Shown in pieces: positions 15,401 through 26,886 of a stretch of 64,000 nt of DNA. The notes beneath the pieces are model-generated. The model was not told the origin of the DNA, ran no database searches, and worked only from the letters and a program-made list of their open reading frames with translations. This DNA is from Homalodisca vitripennis (Eukaryota; Arthropoda; Insecta; Hemiptera; Cicadellidae). The translations under genes and the position numbers were made by a program. The DNA is taken from NCBI RefSeq assembly GCF_021130785.1, contig NC_060211.1:27885001-27949000 (forward strand), given 5' to 3'. How positions within the stretch are numbered: position 1 is the first letter of the stretch; every line of letters starts with the position of its first letter.

Positions 15401-18400
15401 GGAGGAAACTAGTGGTATGTGGTATGTAGACTAACATATCTGACTGTAGCTATAGTACAGGGAGATCAACGCCAAGTGTTAAGTGCATTGCAGCCTCCGG
15501 CAACTGAGGGAGGAAACTATGTGGTATGTAGACTAACATATCTGACTGTAGCTATAGTACAGGGAGATCAACGCCAAGAGTGTCAAGTGCAGCTGCAGCC
15601 TCCGGCAACTGAGGGAGGAAACTATGTGGTATGTAGACTAACATATCTGACTGTAGCTATAGTACAGGGAGATCAACGCCAAGAGTGTTAAGTGCAGCTG
15701 CAGCCTCCGGCAACTGAGGGAGGAAACTATGTGGTATGTAGACTAACATATCTGACTGTAGCTATAGTACAGGGAGATCAACGCCAAGAGTGTTAAGTGC
15801 AGCTGCAGCCTCCGGCAACTGAGGGAGGAAACTATGTGGTATGTAGACTAACATATCTGACTGTAGCTATAGTACAGGGAGATCAACGCCAAGAGTGTCA
15901 AGTGCAGCTGCAGCCTCCGGCAACTGAAGGGGGAAACTATGTGGTATGTAGACTAACATATCTGACTGTAGCTATAGTACAGGGAGATCAACGCCAAGAG
16001 TGTTAAGTGCAGCTGCAGCCTCCGGCAACTGAGGGAGGAAACTATGTGGTATGTAGACTAACATATCTGACTGTAGCTATAGTACAGGGAGATCAACGCC
16101 AAGAGTGTTAAGTGCAGCTGCAGCCTCCGGCAACTGAGGGGGGAAACTATGTGGTATGTAGACTAACATAGAGTGGAAAACACTCAAGAATATTTGAGGT
16201 TAGTGTTCAATATGGGTGAATGGTGATCGTTGTTACCCACACATATTGACAGATTTAGAAATAAATAAGCAAGCAACTATGTTGGGCCAACAAATATAAT
16301 TTATTTTTCACTAATAAAAAAAAATTCCCCATTATCTTTCCCATTACAAGCAAAGTAAATTAATGTTCTAAAATTTGCTTGTCTTGAAAATAGACAAAAA
16401 ATTAATCAATTAGCCACTAACTCTAAAGCAGCCCATCACTTAACCTCCTGTTGATGAAGATACAGATTGGCAAAAGTAACTGAATGTGTTTATAGTAGGC
16501 AAGCAGCTGCATGCTCTGGTTTAGTTACTTGGGCTCTGACAAGTCATGCTTTCTAGTAGTAATGTCTTGAACTGATATGAATTTTCTACAGCACTGTCAT
16601 ATAATAATTTTTGTTTTCAGATATTGACGCTAACAGTCCCCGGAGGTGAAGATCTGATAGAGACGTTGATGAGCATGCATTACGCTACTTATGTGATAGA
16701 TTGCAATAAAATTAATGGTGAGGAAGAGGAAGTCATCGAAGAACCTGCTAAACAATTGGTGATGCAGAAAAGTGAGAGGAACACGAGTGCGTTCAAACCC
16801 TGTCCAGTAAAATCTCAGTTGAGTGAGACCTCGAACGTGGCTTCAGGGGCGTTACATCCGCAGCTCGCAGATTGGTTTGAGATGATTCGATTTTCCCCTA
16901 TACAAGTGGTAAGTTACAGTGTACTCTTTGTGCAAGGGTATCGATAAGTACATTGTTACTGTTATCTAAATAAGTCAAGTTGGAGAAAAAAAAACACACG
17001 AAAACGTTGAGAATTTATGTGGCCATTACAAAATAGCTTTTGTTTTCCAACAAAGAGAAATAATAAAAATAATCTTAGATCAATATTAAGGAGTTAACTT
17101 ATCAAGTATTGAAAAAAGTTTGCTTTTGATCTGATTATATCAAGTTGGATAAATATATCCAAAAATATACTATTTGAGAGTAAGTGTTCATAAATTATTA
17201 CCTTACGTGTACACTTGCATACTTGTTTTCATCACTGTAATAGCGTACTTTGAACTTATTTTGAGAAGATATATTTTAATTTTTTATAAGATGAATTTTA
17301 TTTGTAAAATGGTTGAGGTTGCCCTGTGTAGTCCTGTTACATGTAAGGTGTACTGATCCTTGGAAAGGTAATTCATTAATATTTCACTGACCAACACAAA
17401 TAAATAACTAACATGAAAGTCTTTCCGTTCACACTGTGTTCAAAAATTGTTTACGCAATGAACGTCTTCAAATATTTTAGTCTCGTTATGGAGAGTCATC
17501 TTTAGTCAACAGATTTTAAACTGAAACTGAAGATGTTTCGAAGAGATGAAACAGTTAAGTTTGGTTTTAACATCTGCTCACTGACAGCTCTTCACTGCAA
17601 AGTTGAAATATTTCAAGAAGTTCATTGTGTAAGTAATGTTTAGACGAGGTGTCACTTGGAAGACTTTTATGTTAGTTATGACTCTGACCTCAAAGGCCTA
17701 CCCAAAAGTAACTGGTGTAGCATAGCCGTGGATGGGGATCGTGTAGTACTCCTGTACTATTCCTCGTGTAGTATTCCTGCTTGCAGTAATTGTTTTTGCT
17801 TGTGCTGTTTTGTTTTTGTTTGGTTTTTTTGTGATAACAAATTTTTAAGTGAACATCGTGCAGCTATGAAATTTTATTTTCTGCTCGGTAACAATGCTGC
17901 TGAAACGGTTTTAATGTTGAGAACAGCTTACCAAGATAAGGCTATGGGAATAACTTAACTTTACAAGTGGTTTTCAGACTTAAAAATGGTGACATGTCAA
18001 TTGATATCAAACCTCAATTTGGTTGTCTAATCAACTGCCTGAACCGACAAAACAAATCAAGAAAAAAATCAGGATGTAGTGCTCACAGACCGTTGACAGA
18101 CGATTGATCAACTGTCGGAGATTAGTAGGTCACCTTTGAGGTCAGTTCAGCGAATTTTAACAAAAGATTTTGGAATGCAAATGGTTACTGTAAGTTTGCT
18201 TCTTGGCTTTTGATTGTAAATCTAAATGACCATCGAGTTGAAACCTGTTGTGCTTAAAAGTGGTCCAGAATTTCTGTCAGAGGTAGTTATTGGTGTTGAG
18301 TTATGGTGCTACGATCCAGAAACAAAGCAACAGTCAGTGCACGTTGTTCACTTAAACTTGCCATCACAAAAACAAAACAAGAACAAAACAGCACTAGCAA

Positions 18401-21400
18401 AGGCAACCACTGCAAATGGAAACAAGCCACTTCGACAACACAGGTGACACTGAACTAGCAATGTTATTTGTGTTACTTTTGGGTACCCCCTAGTAGATAA
18501 CGCTAGCCATAAATTCCAAGCCTGCCTTACTGATATTGAATAACGCCTTGCAGTTGATTTGGACCCACCATACTTCTCTCAATCTCTCAATGGCATACGT
18601 AATCTTAAATTTTCAAAGAAAAACTCATATTTTCACCATAAATTTTTTTTGTGTTAACTGGCTCTTATAAATTGTGTTGCAGCCGAAAGAGGCAGCCTAT
18701 GCAAGCTTAGTGCTCCCGGACTCCATAGTGGAAATGTTGATAGAGCCCACAATAATCACTGGGAACACCTCAATGAATGTGATCATTCTTGATTGTGATG
18801 ATGCTGAGGTAAGTTTTCATGGCTTTTTTGGAATTAAAAGTAACTTCAAAACTAATGCTTCAACATTTTGTGAACTACACAATGTTTTAAAGAGTATATG
18901 GAGAAGGTATTATATAAGAACGTTTTGAGCACTTTTTGAAAATTGAAATGAACATTGTATTATTAAAAATTTAACAAACTTGTCTTTTTTGTGCTTACCA
19001 TTCATTTACAAAAAGCATTACATTACAAGCATTTTGATTCTGTTTGCATGTTTAGTACACTATGACTTTGTAATTTTTTTTTTTTTTTTTTATTGCAATA
19101 CCAACATTGAAGTTCAATGGCATCCTACGTTTGGAAACTATTCTTTATCATTCTACTGTAGAAACAATTTACATGCTAATGTAACGGATTTGTCTCACCA
19201 AGGGAACTGAAATGTTTATCTACCCTTTTCCAATCATATGATTTCTAATGGTTTAATTTTTTGCTCACTCTACATATTTCTCAGGCATTGCCATGTTCTT
19301 TTATTTCAAGAACTATAACCTTTTGTGAAAATGTTGTTATAATTTTTATATAGGAAACTTCTAACAGTAAACAAAAATGTTTAAGCACTCTTATTAAAAT
19401 TTAAGCAGGGTTATTTGTAAGACTAATGTTTTAAATTAATTTGTTATAAATTTTCATTGAATCTCCATTTAGTCTTTTGACTTCTCTCTCACTCCCCTCC
19501 TGTACTTATATATTTTTCATTATAGTTTTCTCGCATGTTCATGCATGTATCTTAGAACGTTACCAACATTTACCAATCTTCTTCAAAGAAACATTTTGCC
19601 AGTGATAATAACCATAACACCATTTTCTCACCATTATTATTTCCAGTTTACTAACTTACATCATAATTTGTTTGCATGAATAAATTGTTGAATTAACTGT
19701 AGTATCAGTTACAGCATGGAACTGAGTATTAAAATGGAACAATACAGTTAATTGACTAAGAACTCCTTCTCCTGTTTTGTTAATTGGACACTAACATGTT
19801 GCACCATGGTAAATCTTTAATTTCTGATTTTTCTTGATAACTGTTATAATTCCTTGCATTCAAGAACTAAACAACAGAGCATTGTGGTTTCAGCAAATAA
19901 TTTGTACATTATAAACAATCACAGAAAATGCAATACTAATCAATAGTTACTAGGGCTATCCATAAAGTAGATTACGTATTGATATAAACAAACAAAGTAC
20001 AAGAAAAAATTGAATTATATACATTTGAAAGTGACACTAAAATACTATTTTTTTAAATAGTGATCATACAAATTTAGGCACTTGTCATAGCAGTGAACTA
20101 GTTTTGAAATTCCAATGTTATAAAATTCTGCCACCTAAGACTTCAACTTTGTAGTCATACGCTCCCACAGTTCTACTTCGTCATATAAGTACACCCACTC
20201 CATAGAGTGTAATTTGGTTTCATATTTCACGTGTTTGAGTCTTGTCTCCTGTAATGATTCAATCAAGCAGCAAGTCACCATCTTTTTCGTACATGTCCAA
20301 AAATATCAATGAAACAACCATATGCTGATTTTTATGGGTTGTGTTAAGATTTTTTGTTGCCATCTTGCAGAAAATGTATGATACCCTAACTTCTGTGTGA
20401 CAATTTTGTGAAACAAAGTCCTTGAAATTTGAGGAAAACAAAGTGAGAGTTGAGTTATTGTGAATCTGCAGTCTCTTTTAACCCTGGAGTTGGCAGTTTA
20501 ACAACATGTACGCCACTTTAGTGGCAGGTTATTATTCTGTAAAAGATTGATTTCATTAGTTGAATTTGATATATTTATTACCTGAAGAACGATAAATATA
20601 GTCCAGTGTGATTGTATGAGTGACAAAATAAGTTGTAATTGTTTATTTTTGTTTCAACTTTCTGAAAGTTTTGGATTTTTCCGGTAAGCATATCAAGGTC
20701 TATCTCACTAAAACTTGTTTCAAATATCTTTATGTAAGTAGTTTTGTCTTCTAAGTCTATCTTATCACTTTTTGTATTAGTTATTTACTGCATGTTGGAA
20801 ATTTTTGAGACATAAGTGTATTTTGCCAGTGAGTGTATCAATGACTTATTTTGAACCTAACCCTCAAATTTGAAAATAGGCCTAGGTTGGTGTAATAGCT
20901 TACCAAACCATTTTTTGTTGAATAAACCCCCATATAACTATATATTTTTTGAAACTAGACATGTTTTTCTATCCTTTAGCTATTTTGGAATTATCAATTT
21001 CCAACTTTATATTAACTTGCTAAGCATGATCTACCCTAAAATATATTTTATATTTCATTTAATGTAAAAATATATTAATCAATGAGTTTTATTTATTAGT
21101 ATGTTATATTATTCTACAAATATTACTGAATAAAACAACAGTCACATCATTATAAAAACACAGCATTTGAAGTGTAGAAATAATTTGTATAAAAAATGCT
21201 TTTAAATGGAGTACAAATAGCCTGCCACTACAGGATTTTTAGCTGACAGCTCCAGGGTTAATCTTCTCATTGACTAGACACAATTTCATCGGTTATAATG
21301 CTTGGCCATCCACTTTGTTCATCATCACACAGATTAGTTCAGCAATTTATAAACCTAATACACCACTGACGCACTCCACCTTCAGTAATCACTTTGTTCC

Positions 21401-24400
21401 CATAAAGCCAACAAGAGTTGGCGATAATTGTCAATTGGTTACAACTCATGAGATTTTCAATTGCGTCACATATTTTAAACTGCTATTATAAAACAACAAG
21501 GAGTGACAGTAACCTCTCACTAGCACGGCAGGATAGCCACTGACCGGAGAAATGCCCCTACCTGTACTCCTAGTGGCTACAGAGCTAAACGTAATCTCCT
21601 TACTGGATAGCCCTTGTATAATGTCAAAGAAAATCCATTACATCACTAAAACAGTGAGCATGTATGGAACAACAACAGTAAAGCTGCTGTGGCATTAGAA
21701 CAAATGTTTCTTATTTTGAGGTCATGGCTTGGTAGAATGACTCAGTAACTAGATCTAGCTTTGACTTCACATACAACAATTTATTGGTAAACAAAGAGCA
21801 ACCGACACTGTCTAGTGACAAATTACTTTCATTGGCTAACCCATAAACTAGGATGTAGACAAATGTATAATAGTTTGTTATTTTTTTTTTTAAACAGATA
21901 ATGTTGCACATATCCGACATGGCCGACATACAAGGACTCATGCAGGAGGAATCAGAGCACTTGCCTCTCATACTGAACCCTGCAGTTGGTGAGTGTGTCT
22001 ATTTGTTGTCACAACGAATTATTCATGTCAATCAAATAATTTATTTATCATTTTAGATTATAGAAGGTTGAAGCTTTGCTCTTGCAATAATATATAACAT
22101 GTCAAGAACAATAATACATGCTAAAACTAAGTGTAATAATAAGTTATAGAGTGTAAAACATCAGGAACAATAACTAACTCTTAAACGTTTGTATTTCTTA
22201 TAAGAGTGATACTGGGATTATTTTAGGAATGAAAAGGTGAACTGAATCCTTCAATCTCATACAAGCAAGCTGTATTAAGTGTTTTGGTGAGGAATAAAAC
22301 AAATTTGTTGAAACTATCTTCTTGTTTTATCTCCTCAGGCAAGATATTATAAAGTTTAATTTCGTGTATGTGGACCTTTTTCCAGCATAATCAGACAATG
22401 AGTGTTGTATTGGTAATGTGTTTTATTTAACATGATTATAAAGAGCTTCTGTAAATAATTGAAGGTTTTTAAAATGAATAATGCAGGAGTAGTTATGATT
22501 TTATGTCTGTTAAATATTAATGTAATAACTCTCTTTTAGAAGAAAAATGTATACAATCTTTGAGTTTCCTCCCCAAACGATTATACTGTACCTAATTAGA
22601 GAAATAAAATAACTATGGTTTACAGCTAATTTGGTCTCTGTCTGTCGCCTTAGATATAATCTTTTTGGCAAATATTGACTTACTTTTTTAAAAACAATTT
22701 TATCCACTAAAAACATTGTAAAAATGATTTATCAACATTGTATTTGAGTGTTTCTTTATTTTATGTTGCATGCTATGTATGTGCAGAAAAGGGTTGGGAA
22801 TCCATTGAATATAGATCATTGTAATTTTATATAAAAATGTTTTTCAGTGTTGGGACATGTATATGGAGGACCGTGAAGGCTCCTTAACCTGTTTCAAAAA
22901 ACGAGTTGTGCCTACTAAAATCATTCACCTGTTAACATCCTAGATTGTTTCAGAATGATCGTTATGTTCCAAATCAGTTTAAATTATCAAAAATCATGTT
23001 CTATAACAGTGGAACTGTGTAATGAACTAAAAGATATGAAACTATACCCAGACTAAATAGTTCCTTGTAGTAGTTCGGGATATAAGTTCCATCATTAGGT
23101 GGTTACAAAATCATGATGATGTATCCACATACAGTTTTCAGAAGGTATAAAAAGTAAAAGTAGTGCACACACAAACGTTAGAATAAATAGGTATAAACAT
23201 AACAATAAAAAACAACACAATGGTAGACCTAGTGCTAGTAAGTAGGCCTAGCCTAACCATGACTGGGCGGACAGACAGATTACATTCTCACCCTTGCTTC
23301 CTGTGTGTTCGTGTGTACCTATTAATTTATTGCTGTACATTTGTAGGTATGGCATGTGTTGGCTGTTTTACGGAAGATGACGCTTGGTATCGAGCTGTTG
23401 TCAAAGAAGTTTTGCCTGAACGGAATGCTGTTAAAGTCTACTATGTTGATTATGGAAATGAAGAAATGTTACCTATAGAAAGGTAAGATACATAACTTTA
23501 ATCTGGATTAATTCATAATTTTAATTACTTCTTGCACTGCATCTGTTCTTTTGAAGAGAAGAGGTCAAAAGAATGGGTATAATAGGTAAAATAGGCGGGA
23601 TCCACTTATTGACAATTAAGATGTAATAAATCGTAAGTCCATTTACATCAGATCCAGGATCAAATCTACAATAATCACTTTTTACGTGCCAAACCGCTTT
23701 TTTTATCCCTTGCAAGTGATAAAATAGTAATATTCATGGTTCTGTCAGCCTTAACAACTAATTGGTTAATAATAGTACACATACACAACAGTGGGCATTA
23801 CTCAGGTTCTCTTGTTTCAGGCTGAGAGAAATCAAGGAAGAATGGGCCAGACTGCCAATGATGTCTTTCCCGGTGACACTGTGGAATGTGGTGATCGGGC
23901 CGGAGTACGACCACACCAGCTGCACCACCATGTTGAAAAACTGTCTAACAAGTCCTCCGTACACCATGACCATTGAGGTAAGGATCTTTCGTCTGTTCAT
24001 TCTTGTTATTTAATTGTCGTTGAGTCTCAACATCAGAGACTGTTATGGGGTGGATTTCGTTTTGATAGATGGTGGAAGTTTGACTATTTAATGCAGTAAG
24101 ATTACCCCATCATCGGATAGTTTCGCCAATCCTTAAGCCTTAGTGAGCCACAATAAAATACATCTATTAACTCAACGAAACCTCATTTTGTGAAAAATGT
24201 TTGTTCCAGATCTGTAGAACCAAATATTTTGAGTTTTGCAATATTACAAATAATTGAAATAAACTTACCATACATTTAGTATAGTTGTTTTAATTCACTT
24301 TCATTCGATTTAGAATTCGGACATTGTCCGGTAAAAAGAATATTGAGCCTCAAGTATAAAAGTTTAGTGAATAATAATCAAATACAGAAAAGGTCACTAT

Positions 24401-26886
24401 AAATTTCAAACAAAGTACAATGTAACTGTGACTGCAGATTAAACCTATGTTAGTTTTTTCTATAAACAACTATTCTCTGACATGGCTGCTCAAAGACTGA
24501 GTGTTTACGAGTAGCACACAATAAATGTGACGAGTTGCCATATTTCCGCCCTTGAAAATAGATATGAGGTTCACAATGGACCTGAATACTTATCACCTGT
24601 TTATTGCTTCTTAATTTTTATGGTTCTGTAAACATTGATGTCAAAAACTAATAATATTTTGTCAGTCCATGCTCATTCTCGGCTCACATTATTTGATAGA
24701 CGAGGGTTAAGACAAGAATCACGAATTGACACAGATTTTGTTCTTTATTATTTGTAATGATTTAGTATTAATGTTTAAAACTGCAATAAAGAGAATATGT
24801 ATTTAATGTTTAGTTTTTTTATAGACATACTGCACAATTGGCAATATTTACATTTATATTGTAAGCATATACATACTGGAAACTGTATATATATGCAGAC
24901 CAGAACACAGCATATGTTGTATATACTGTTTTGGATATTAGAACTGTAATTTAAGATTATCATTTTTCTTATATTGATCCAATTCTTTTCATTGTTCATT
25001 TCAACACATCCACGAGAACAGCTCATTTCCGGACCGTTTTATTTGCTGTTATTTTAATACTTTTTAATCGTTATTTTACATTACACATCTAAATACAGGG
25101 TGGGGCAGGGAAGTATCCCTAACTTTGAAGGTAAATTTAAAAAAAACGAAGTGTTAGAACAAAACTTTATTTGTGGCATCAAAAGGGTACAGATGGAAGT
25201 TAATTCTTACTTTGTTTTAAACAATACATCATTCAAGTGATGTCCTTCATTGTCAACACACTGATCTAGTCTGGTTCTGAAGTTCTACATAACTCTGCGA
25301 AGCATTTGTTGTGGAATGCGGGCAACTTCAACGCGAATTGCATCCTTCAAGTCTTGTAGGGTTCTGGGTCGATGTTTAAACACTTCACTCTTGAGGTATC
25401 CCCATAAAAAGTAATCACACAGAGTTAAATCCGGCGAGCGCGCAGGCCATGGAATGTCACCATACCGGGAGATTAATCGCCCGGGGAACATTTCCCTCAA
25501 AACAGCCATCGAATGTCTAGCAGTATGGGCTGTGGCACCATCCTACTGAAACCACACTACTCCAAAATTATTCTGTTGCAATTGTGGTGCAAGAAATTGT
25601 TGGAGCATGTTTACATACCGCTCGGAATTGATGGTAACACAACGATTGTCCTCCTCGAAGAAATAAGGCCCAATTATGCCTTCACTGCTGATTGCACACC
25701 AAACAGTCACTTTTTCACTGTGTAGAGGCCTCTCATGAACTACTCTAGGGTTTGCACCACTCCAATAACGCATATTCTGCTTATTAACAACTCCAGAAAT
25801 GTGGAAGTGCGCTTCGTCACTAAACAAAACTCGTGCATCATGAGGCAAGTCAGCAATTAAAGTTTCACATGCCTGTACTCGTTGTTGCCAGTCCCGTTGT
25901 GTGAGTTCTTGAACGATGACCATCTTGTATGGATGGAAGTGGAGTTCTTCGTGGAGAATACGACGCACAGTGCGATTAGACAATGCAAGGGCGGATGCAT
26001 GCTTGCGGGCAGAACGCTTAGGAGCCTGCAAGATCGATCTTCTGACACGGTCAATGTTTTCTGGAGTTCGGACAGTTCTCCGAGCCCCAACTCTCTTTTT
26101 CACTACACTACCACATGCACGGAAGTTTTCCACCCACAACAAAATGGATTTGCGGTCAGGAACAGGGTTGCGAGGGGGAATCCGATAACGAGTTCGCAGC
26201 GCACGCTGCACTGCAACAATAGACTTATTCTGAGAAAAATAAGTCTCGACAGCAAAAGCGCGTTGCTCATTCAACCAAGCCATGTCTACAACTGACAGCG
26301 CTACTATCGGAAAATTCCGTGGCCACAGCGTCATTCGAACCTACCCCCACTCCTCCAACATGTCCCCACTACTCACAATGCCACCTCGAAAGTAGGGATG
26401 TTTCCCTGCCCCACCCTGTATAACGAAAAATGTATGTAGGCTTCAAAATTTTGCAAAAAAAAAATATTTTACTGTTTTTTTTCAATATTTCTTCTTGTAC
26501 TCCAAAGGGTAACTAAAAAATTAATTTACCCTAAAAATTAAGCAATTTTGCACCCCAAGGTATTTAATTAAGTGGGGGGTCACATTTAATAAACCACCAA
26601 GACAGGCAAACAATAGAAACATAATAATGAAATTAATAGCAAAGTGTACCCATAAAGCGCAAGATACGCTTTATGAAAGCCCAGAGTGTACCCCATCAGG
26701 TACACAATGGCAGCTGTGAAAGTTTGTGTACCAGATGGGGTACATATCGTTGGACTTGAGAATTTACTGATGTCAGTTTCCTGTTTACAGGCCCGACAAC
26801 CGTGTCTGCAAGTTGAACTGTTTTCTGCTTCTGGAGAACTCGTGTACCAGCCTCTGCTTGATGTGGGCTTGCTTACAAAGATCTAA
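3069..26886 (+). CDS. Tudor-domain protein (RNF17/TDRD1-like), 3' eleven exons
   Basis: Exons read directly from splice sites and phase: 3069-3107, 7892-8093, 9189-9340, 10555-10698, 13930-14046, 16621-16908, 18683-18808, 21898-21988, 23347-23482, 23821-23977, 26791-26886 (stop TAA). They total 1548 nt with no internal stop, giving 515 aa; the start lies upstream of the window. Two extended Tudor domains are visible. The first has GNWYRGKV (about residue 122) and LFVDYGN (141-147); the second has DDAWYRAVV (397-405) and YYVDYGN (418-424). Both keep the aromatic residues and Asn expected of a dimethylarginine-binding cage, with flanking SN-like segments. Tudor proteins of this type scaffold PIWI proteins in germline granules for piRNA production. 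Two C-terminal extended Tudor domains suggest RNF17/Qin or TDRD1, but the family member is not settled. The 39-nt first exon is the weakest call. Confidence 0.88.
3569..6192 (-). mobile_element. Kolobok/Mutator-like DNA transposon with TTAA duplication
   Basis: Terminal inverted repeats GGGCAGTCCGAC (left) and GGGCAGTCTGAC (right, reversed) are flanked by TTAA at 3565-3568 and 6193-6196. Removing the element and one TTAA restores a continuous host sequence (accgatttTTAAtgaattt). The 2624-bp element encodes a broken transposase on the - strand in intron 1 of the Tudor gene. The TTAA duplication fits Kolobok, while the protein resembles the Mutator-like transposase domain common in invertebrate genomes. 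Confidence 0.85.
3987..5769 (-). pseudogene. Mutator/Kolobok-like transposase, frameshifted
   Basis: The largest open segment (4331-5434) reads VDGSWQKRGHTSLNGVV, then MSKYCNC, GSSGGMEAEGA, YLGDGDSN, ECVGHVQKRMG and DGKSLSGKGRLT. This is the conserved block order of the Mutator-like transposase domain. The GDGDS block probably holds a catalytic Asp. The N-terminal part (5418-5769) contains CRVCHGNLSF and is joined by two frameshifts. The C-terminal part (3987-4316, KVLEHIGLEPG) is joined by two more near 4310-4340. All parts line up in order on one strand, so this was one protein of roughly 550-600 aa. No intact reading frame remains, so the copy is dead. Confidence 0.85.
6193..7891. other. 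Intron sequence, nothing further recognised
   Basis: AT-rich sequence between the Kolobok-like element and Tudor exon 2. The first bases continue the host sequence split by the element. No supported ORF or terminal repeat was found. Confidence 0.5.
9341..9628 (+). repeat. Two tandem copies of the 3' part of Tudor exon 3
   Basis: The last ~100 nt of exon 3 plus about 35 nt of intron 3 are repeated twice downstream (copy 2 at 9341-9485, copy 3 at 9486 to about 9628). Copy 2 is nearly identical over the 3' exon half (YEPDGNWYRGKVVK) and keeps the GTAGGT donor, but has an in-frame TAG just upstream. Copy 3 is more diverged and has lost the donor context. They are duplicated pseudo-exons. If copy 2 were spliced in, the protein would be truncated inside the first Tudor domain. 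Confidence 0.85.
9629..10554. other. Intron 3 remainder
   Basis: AT-rich sequence with a T-tract shortly before the exon-4 acceptor at 10553-10554. No feature beyond the duplicated exon pieces was seen. Confidence 0.5.
11366..12371. mobile_element. Mariner-type non-autonomous element
   Basis: The ends are CAGGGTGA and TCACCCTG, flanked by TA (11364-11365 and 12372-12373). It is 1006 bp with no transposase. It contains a tandem duplication and internal copies of an end-like CACCCTGTA. Short ends and the TA duplication point to a Tc1/mariner-mobilised MITE; the parent is unknown. It lies in intron 4. Confidence 0.6.
11508..11829 (+). repeat. Two ~161-bp tandem units inside the MITE
   Basis: Each unit runs from AATATGGCGG through GGAACACCCTGTATTTTATG to GGAGCTACGTGGACTG. 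The two are about 90% alike by eye. Each carries one CACCCTGTA, the same sequence as the element end. Confidence 0.7.
12373..12450. repeat. TA/TG microsatellite
   Basis: Alternating TA and TG dinucleotides directly follow the MITE end, so the exact target duplication there is ambiguous. Confidence 0.9.
12562..13080 (+). mobile_element. Possible 5' fragment of a piggyBac-like element
   Basis: It begins TTAACCCTTTTAATCCCG, the kind of end seen on other TTAA elements in this window. About 370 bp in, a 46-codon ORF (12933-13073) has the acidic, low-complexity look of a piggyBac N-terminus (GIVDVGSDYN). No right end was found, so it may be truncated. Confidence 0.35.
13990..16170 (+). repeat. 105-bp minisatellite derived from Tudor exon 5 and its splice donor
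   Basis: Each unit holds about 55 nt from the end of exon 5 (QECQVQLQPPATEGGNYV), the donor ATGTG|GTATGT and about 50 nt of intron. Roughly twenty full units follow the real exon, with a truncated last one ending at 16170. I count 21 GTATGTAGA-type donors, the first being the normal one at 14047. Units are over 95% alike. Variants include CAA or TAA at one codon (gtgtCAAgtg or gtgtTAAgtg), GGAGG or GGGGG, and small indels. The period is divisible by three, so long open frames cross units, but they are not a separate gene. Confidence 0.95.
16171..16620. other. Intron 5 tail
   Basis: Unique AT-rich sequence after the minisatellite, ending in the TTTTCAG acceptor of exon 6. Nothing else was recognised. 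Confidence 0.5.
17645..18493 (+). mobile_element. Rearranged mariner relic in intron 6
   Basis: The + strand carries a mariner N-terminus (SEHRAAMKFYFLLGNNAAE), then RSVQRILTKDFGMQ, then ELWCYDPETKQQS, a decayed form of the TGDESW block. It is followed by an inverted copy of the element's own 5' end (18340-18493), which finishes at GGGTACCCCCTAG. The 5' end is thus present twice, head to head. The family is the same as the element at 31943-32884. All frames are broken. Confidence 0.75.
18809..19949. other. Intron 7 first part
   Basis: AT-rich DNA with a T-rich tract near 19075-19090. No supported gene or element end. Confidence 0.5.
19950..21616 (-). mobile_element. Mariner relic interrupted by a piggyBac-like element
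   Basis: Ends CTAGGGCTATCCATAAAG (left) and CAAGGGCTATCCAGTAAG (right, reversed) are flanked by TA at 19948 and 21617. On the - strand, degraded transposase blocks are readable: KIVTQKLGYH, then MYEKDGDLLLD, TKLHSMEW, and the C-terminus ISKLVHCYDKCLNLYDHYL before a stop near 20060. A TTAA-flanked element (20482-21257) sits inside it. The reading frame is broken in several places. Confidence 0.8.
20482..21257. mobile_element. piggyBac-like MITE inside the mariner relic
   Basis: Flanked by TTAA (20478-20481 and 21258-21261), with ends CCCTGGAGTTGGCAG and, reversed, CCCTGGAGCTGTCAG. It is 776 bp without a transposase. Removing it rejoins the mariner coding remnant. The TTAA duplication and CCC start are typical of piggyBac relatives. 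Confidence 0.8.
22220..22730 (-). pseudogene. 3' end of a LINE reverse-transcriptase ORF
   Basis: The - strand reads YFISLIRYSIIVWGG, the block after the reverse-transcriptase core in CR1/jockey-type LINEs, and further down KLYNILPEEIKQEDSFNKF, the usual C-terminal block. Frameshifts separate them. It is a 5'-truncated, dead insertion in intron 8, antisense to the Tudor gene. Confidence 0.7.
23978..25095. other. Intron 10 first part
   Basis: AT-rich, without a supported feature until the mariner-type element at 25096. Confidence 0.5.
25096..26418 (-). mobile_element. DD41D-type Tc1/mariner element, nearly intact
   Basis: The 1323-bp element has TA flanks and ends CAGGGTGGGGCAGGGAA on both sides, continuing as imperfect inverted repeats of about 30 bp. 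A single transposase ORF with two stop codons fills it. It lies in intron 10, antisense to the host gene. Confidence 0.92.
25207..26283 (-). pseudogene. Tc1/mariner transposase with two premature stops
   Basis: From MAWLNEQRAFAVETYF the frame runs 359 codons without a frameshift, broken only by TAG at 25543-25545 (after VVWFQ) and TAG at 25285-25287 (after RRVM). An N-terminal HTH region (residues 1-115) precedes the catalytic core. The first catalytic Asp is in FSDEAHF (about 156), the second in QDGATAHTAR (about 248) and the third in SPDLTLCDYF (about 290). Forty-one residues separate the last two, the spacing described for the rosa (DD41D) group. Each stop is a single-base change from a plausible codon, so this is a young inactivated copy. 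Confidence 0.9.

Noticed and set aside
13930..16006. Several + strand ORFs of 69-90 aa with a repeated 35-residue block
   Set aside because: They are a by-product of a 105-bp repeat whose length is divisible by three; only 13930-14046 is supported as an exon.
14047..16170. CRISPR-like array
   Set aside because: Units are identical throughout with no unique spacers, and the genome is eukaryotic; it is a minisatellite.
25882..26295. 137-aa + strand ORF
   Set aside because: Antisense shadow of the DD41D transposase.
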